42,793 nucleotides of DNA from Parvularcula sp964484475 (GTDB taxonomy: Bacteria > Pseudomonadota > Alphaproteobacteria > Caulobacterales > Parvularculaceae), in the NCBI GenBank assembly GCA_964484475.1, contig CAZAFU010000009.1, positions 1-42,793 on the forward strand, read 5' to 3'. Positions 41,330 to 42,793 of the stretch are shown here, piece by piece. The notes under the pieces were generated by a model. That model had not been told where the DNA came from, searched no databases, and was given only the letters and a program-made list of their open reading frames with translations. How positions within the stretch are numbered: the first letter of the stretch is position 1; each line of letters opens with the position of its first letter. The position numbers and the translations under genes were made by a program.

Positions 41330-42157
41330 ATGAACAGACACTTCCTTCGTATCACCGCCGCAGGCGTTGCCCTGGCCGCGGCGTTGCCGGCCTCGGCCCA
41401 CGAGATGTTCCTGAAGCCCCTCGACCATACCCTCGAGCGAGGGGCGACAGCGACGGCGCAGCTCGTCAACGGGACCTTCGAGCGGAGCGACAACGCCATC
41501 GACCGCGACCGCATGAGGGACGTGACGGTCCACGGGGGCGGCGAGACCCGCAAGCCCGATCCCTCGCAGTGGGAAGACCGCGACCTCGCCGCCTTCCTCG
41601 AATACTCTGTCGGCGAGGCGGGGACCTACGTTCTCGGCGTTTCGACCACGCCGCGGATCATCACGCTTTCAGCTGATGAGTTCACGGACTATCTCGAGCA
41701 TGACGGTGTTACCGACGCGCTCGAGGATTTCAAGGCCGACAGCGATCTCGAGAATGTCCGTGAGCGCTACTCCAAACACGTGCGAAGCGTCGTCCAGGTC
41801 GGCAGGATGACTTCGGACGAACACCAGCGGGTCCTCGGCTATCCGGTGGAAATCATTCTCGACGAAAACCCCCTGAACATGGATGTCGGCGACGACATCG
41901 CCTTCCGTGTTCTTTGCGACGGTGAGCCAGTCGAGGGGCAGCTCGTCTATGCAAGCCACGAAGGCTTCCAGCACGAGGACGAAAACGGACACCACCGTGC
42001 ACGGACAATGCGGACCGGCAGCGACGGGCGAGCCGCCTTCGAAGCCAGCCGCGATGGCGTCTGGTACATCACCCTGATCCATATGGAAAAGCTCGAAGAC
42101 GACCCCGAGGCCGACTACGAGTCGAACTGGGCGACCTTGACCTTCAAGATCGGCTAG
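41330..42157 (+). CDS. Secreted DUF4198 protein
   Basis: A 275-residue periplasmic protein. The signal peptide ends ALAAALPASA-HE, and the mature chain starts HEMFLKPLDHTLERGATATA. The mature N-terminal His and the EMFLKP text are typical of DUF4198 proteins, some of which sit beside metal-uptake genes and use the N-terminal His as a ligand. A late block, YPVEIILDENPLNMDVGDDI followed by FRVLCDGEPVEGQLVYA and SDGRAAFEASRDGVWYITLI, is also family-like. The ATG at 41330 has only a weak GAGG about 13 nt upstream. No transporter gene is adjacent. A metal-related role is inferred from the family, not shown. Confidence 0.82.
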   Translation: MNRHFLRITAAGVALAAALPASAHEMFLKPLDHTLERGATATAQLVNGTFERSDNAIDRDRMRDVTVHGGGETRKPDPSQWEDRDLAAFLEYSVGEAGTYVLGVSTTPRIITLSADEFTDYLEHDGVTDALEDFKADSDLENVRERYSKHVRSVVQVGRMTSDEHQRVLGYPVEIILDENPLNMDVGDDIAFRVLCDGEPVEGQLVYASHEGFQHEDENGHHRARTMRTGSDGRAAFEASRDGVWYITLIHMEKLEDDPEADYESNWATLTFKIG

Positions 42158-42276
42158 GCGCGCAGCGCTCCTCGGGAAGGGGACGGCGGGGCTTCGAAAG
42201 GCAGCCGTGGATAGCGCCCATGGTCCTCGGATGACCGGGCGGGGGGGAGGCTCTCGCGACCTGGTGGTCAGGCTCC

Positions 42277-42305
42277 TTTTGCCTGCCTGTCAATCCGCCT
42301 ATACT
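42277..42305 (+). promoter_or_regulatory. Candidate promoter giving a leaderless transcript
   Basis: TATACT at 42300-42305 is a near-consensus -10 box, with TTTTGC (42277-42282, 17-nt spacer) or TTGCCT (42279-42284, 15-nt spacer) as a -35. Only 7 nt separate the -10 box from ATG 42313, so transcription would start at or next to the start codon. No ribosome-binding site is present, which fits a leaderless mRNA. Confidence 0.45.
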
Positions 42306-42312
42306 CCCCTCC

Positions 42313-42793
42313 ATGGCGCGACAGCCGATCAGGATCCGCAGGCAACGCTGGTGGCTCAACGTCCCGGTCCTCGTCGGGGCGTTCGTCCTCTTCATGGCTC
42401 TCGCCGCGATCAGCGGATCCCTTGGAACCCGTGAGCAGCGGTCGAACGGCAACGCCTATTGGGAGCTCTTCTTTCGGGCGCCGCTTGTCGGCCTTGAGCG
42501 GTTGGCGGTGATCGGGACCTGGCGACAGGACCGGCGGCGGTCCGAAGAGATCGGACCGGCCCATTGCGGAATGAAGATCTATGCCCTTCCGCCCGGCGAG
42601 GGGCGTGCCTTCTTCATCGATCCGCTGCCCGAAGATGCCCTCTGGTCGCTGGAGGGCGAAACCGGGCCGCTCAACACCATGACGCGGATGTCCGGTTCCT
42701 TCTGCGGAGGGCCGGAGACGCTGATGGACACCATTCATGGCCGGATCCTCACAGCCTGGCGCGAGCCCCTCAACGAACGCTTCTGCTCGGTCT
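42313..42793 (+). CDS. Membrane-anchored protein, unknown, N-terminal part
   Basis: The frame is open from ATG 42313 to the right edge (160 codons visible). A basic N-terminus (MARQPIRIRRQRWW) is followed by one transmembrane helix (about 14-33, LNVPVLVGAFVLFMALAAIS), then a soluble, presumably periplasmic, part with three Cys (HCGMKIYALPP, GSFCGGPE, ERFCSV). I do not recognise the family. The shape suggests an anchored periplasmic domain. Minus-strand frames over the same bases are Arg/Pro-rich and look like shadows. Confidence 0.6.
   Translation, partial: MARQPIRIRRQRWWLNVPVLVGAFVLFMALAAISGSLGTREQRSNGNAYWELFFRAPLVGLERLAVIGTWRQDRRRSEEIGPAHCGMKIYALPPGEGRAFFIDPLPEDALWSLEGETGPLNTMTRMSGSFCGGPETLMDTIHGRILTAWREPLNERFCSV

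Overview
The window is GC-rich and gene-dense and almost certainly comes from an alphaproteobacterium. The evidence is a methyl-accepting chemotaxis protein with the alphaproteobacterial NAGVEAARAG hairpin and a xWxxF tail, an HWE/HisKA_2-type histidine kinase paired with a stand-alone receiver, a VPLPA-CTERM surface protein, and many outer-membrane systems, including a TonB-receptor remnant. Genus cannot be fixed by eye. There is no rRNA, tRNA, CRISPR array or intact transposable element. Three decayed genes (MMPL exporter C-terminus, RHS core, TonB receptor) show local gene loss.

Layout. 1-6608: the end of a PRC-barrel protein, then a tightly overlapping tripartite RND efflux operon (outer-membrane lipoprotein, periplasmic adaptor, inner-membrane pump). 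6721-9658: a small membrane protein on the minus strand, the last ~50 codons of an MMPL-type exporter, and the intact LolA-like and beta-barrel partners such an exporter normally has. 9711-10039: a frameshifted RHS core remnant. 10358-18975: a Ser/Thr-phosphorylation cluster made of a PDZ-domain lipoprotein, a PP2C phosphatase, a PD40 beta-propeller lipoprotein, a membrane kinase with a TPR sensor tail, and an ECF sigma factor of the kind found beside such kinases. 19198-21214: KtrAB-type potassium uptake. 21344-23177: a PAS-PAS-HisKA_2 kinase and its receiver.

23902-29397 is the most unusual part: three plus-strand genes encoding a TIR-TM-TPR protein with the catalytic-type glutamate in place, a VPLPA-CTERM exported protein, and an 804-residue membrane protein joining two Rossmann/TrkA-N-like regions, a RyR domain and a SLOG-type nucleotide-sensor domain. 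TIR, RyR and SLOG domains are all associated with nucleotide-centred conflict or signalling systems, so this is the best candidate for an undescribed system, although function is inferred only from domains.

29472-33674: a TonB-receptor remnant, a secreted sorbosone-dehydrogenase-like/PEBP fusion, and two overlapping genes for helical proteins of ferritin-like appearance. 34123-41045: a sensory block with a GAF-PAS hybrid histidine kinase, a BLUF blue-light receptor with all key residues, and a large multi-PAS chemoreceptor. 41330-42793: a secreted DUF4198 protein and the start of a membrane-anchored unknown that appears to be made from a leaderless transcript.

Several starts are not ATG. The outer-membrane efflux lipoprotein appears to start at ATT and the PP2C phosphatase at CTG. 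TTG or GTG starts are used by the ECF sigma factor, KtrA, the TIR protein, the RyR protein and both histidine kinases.
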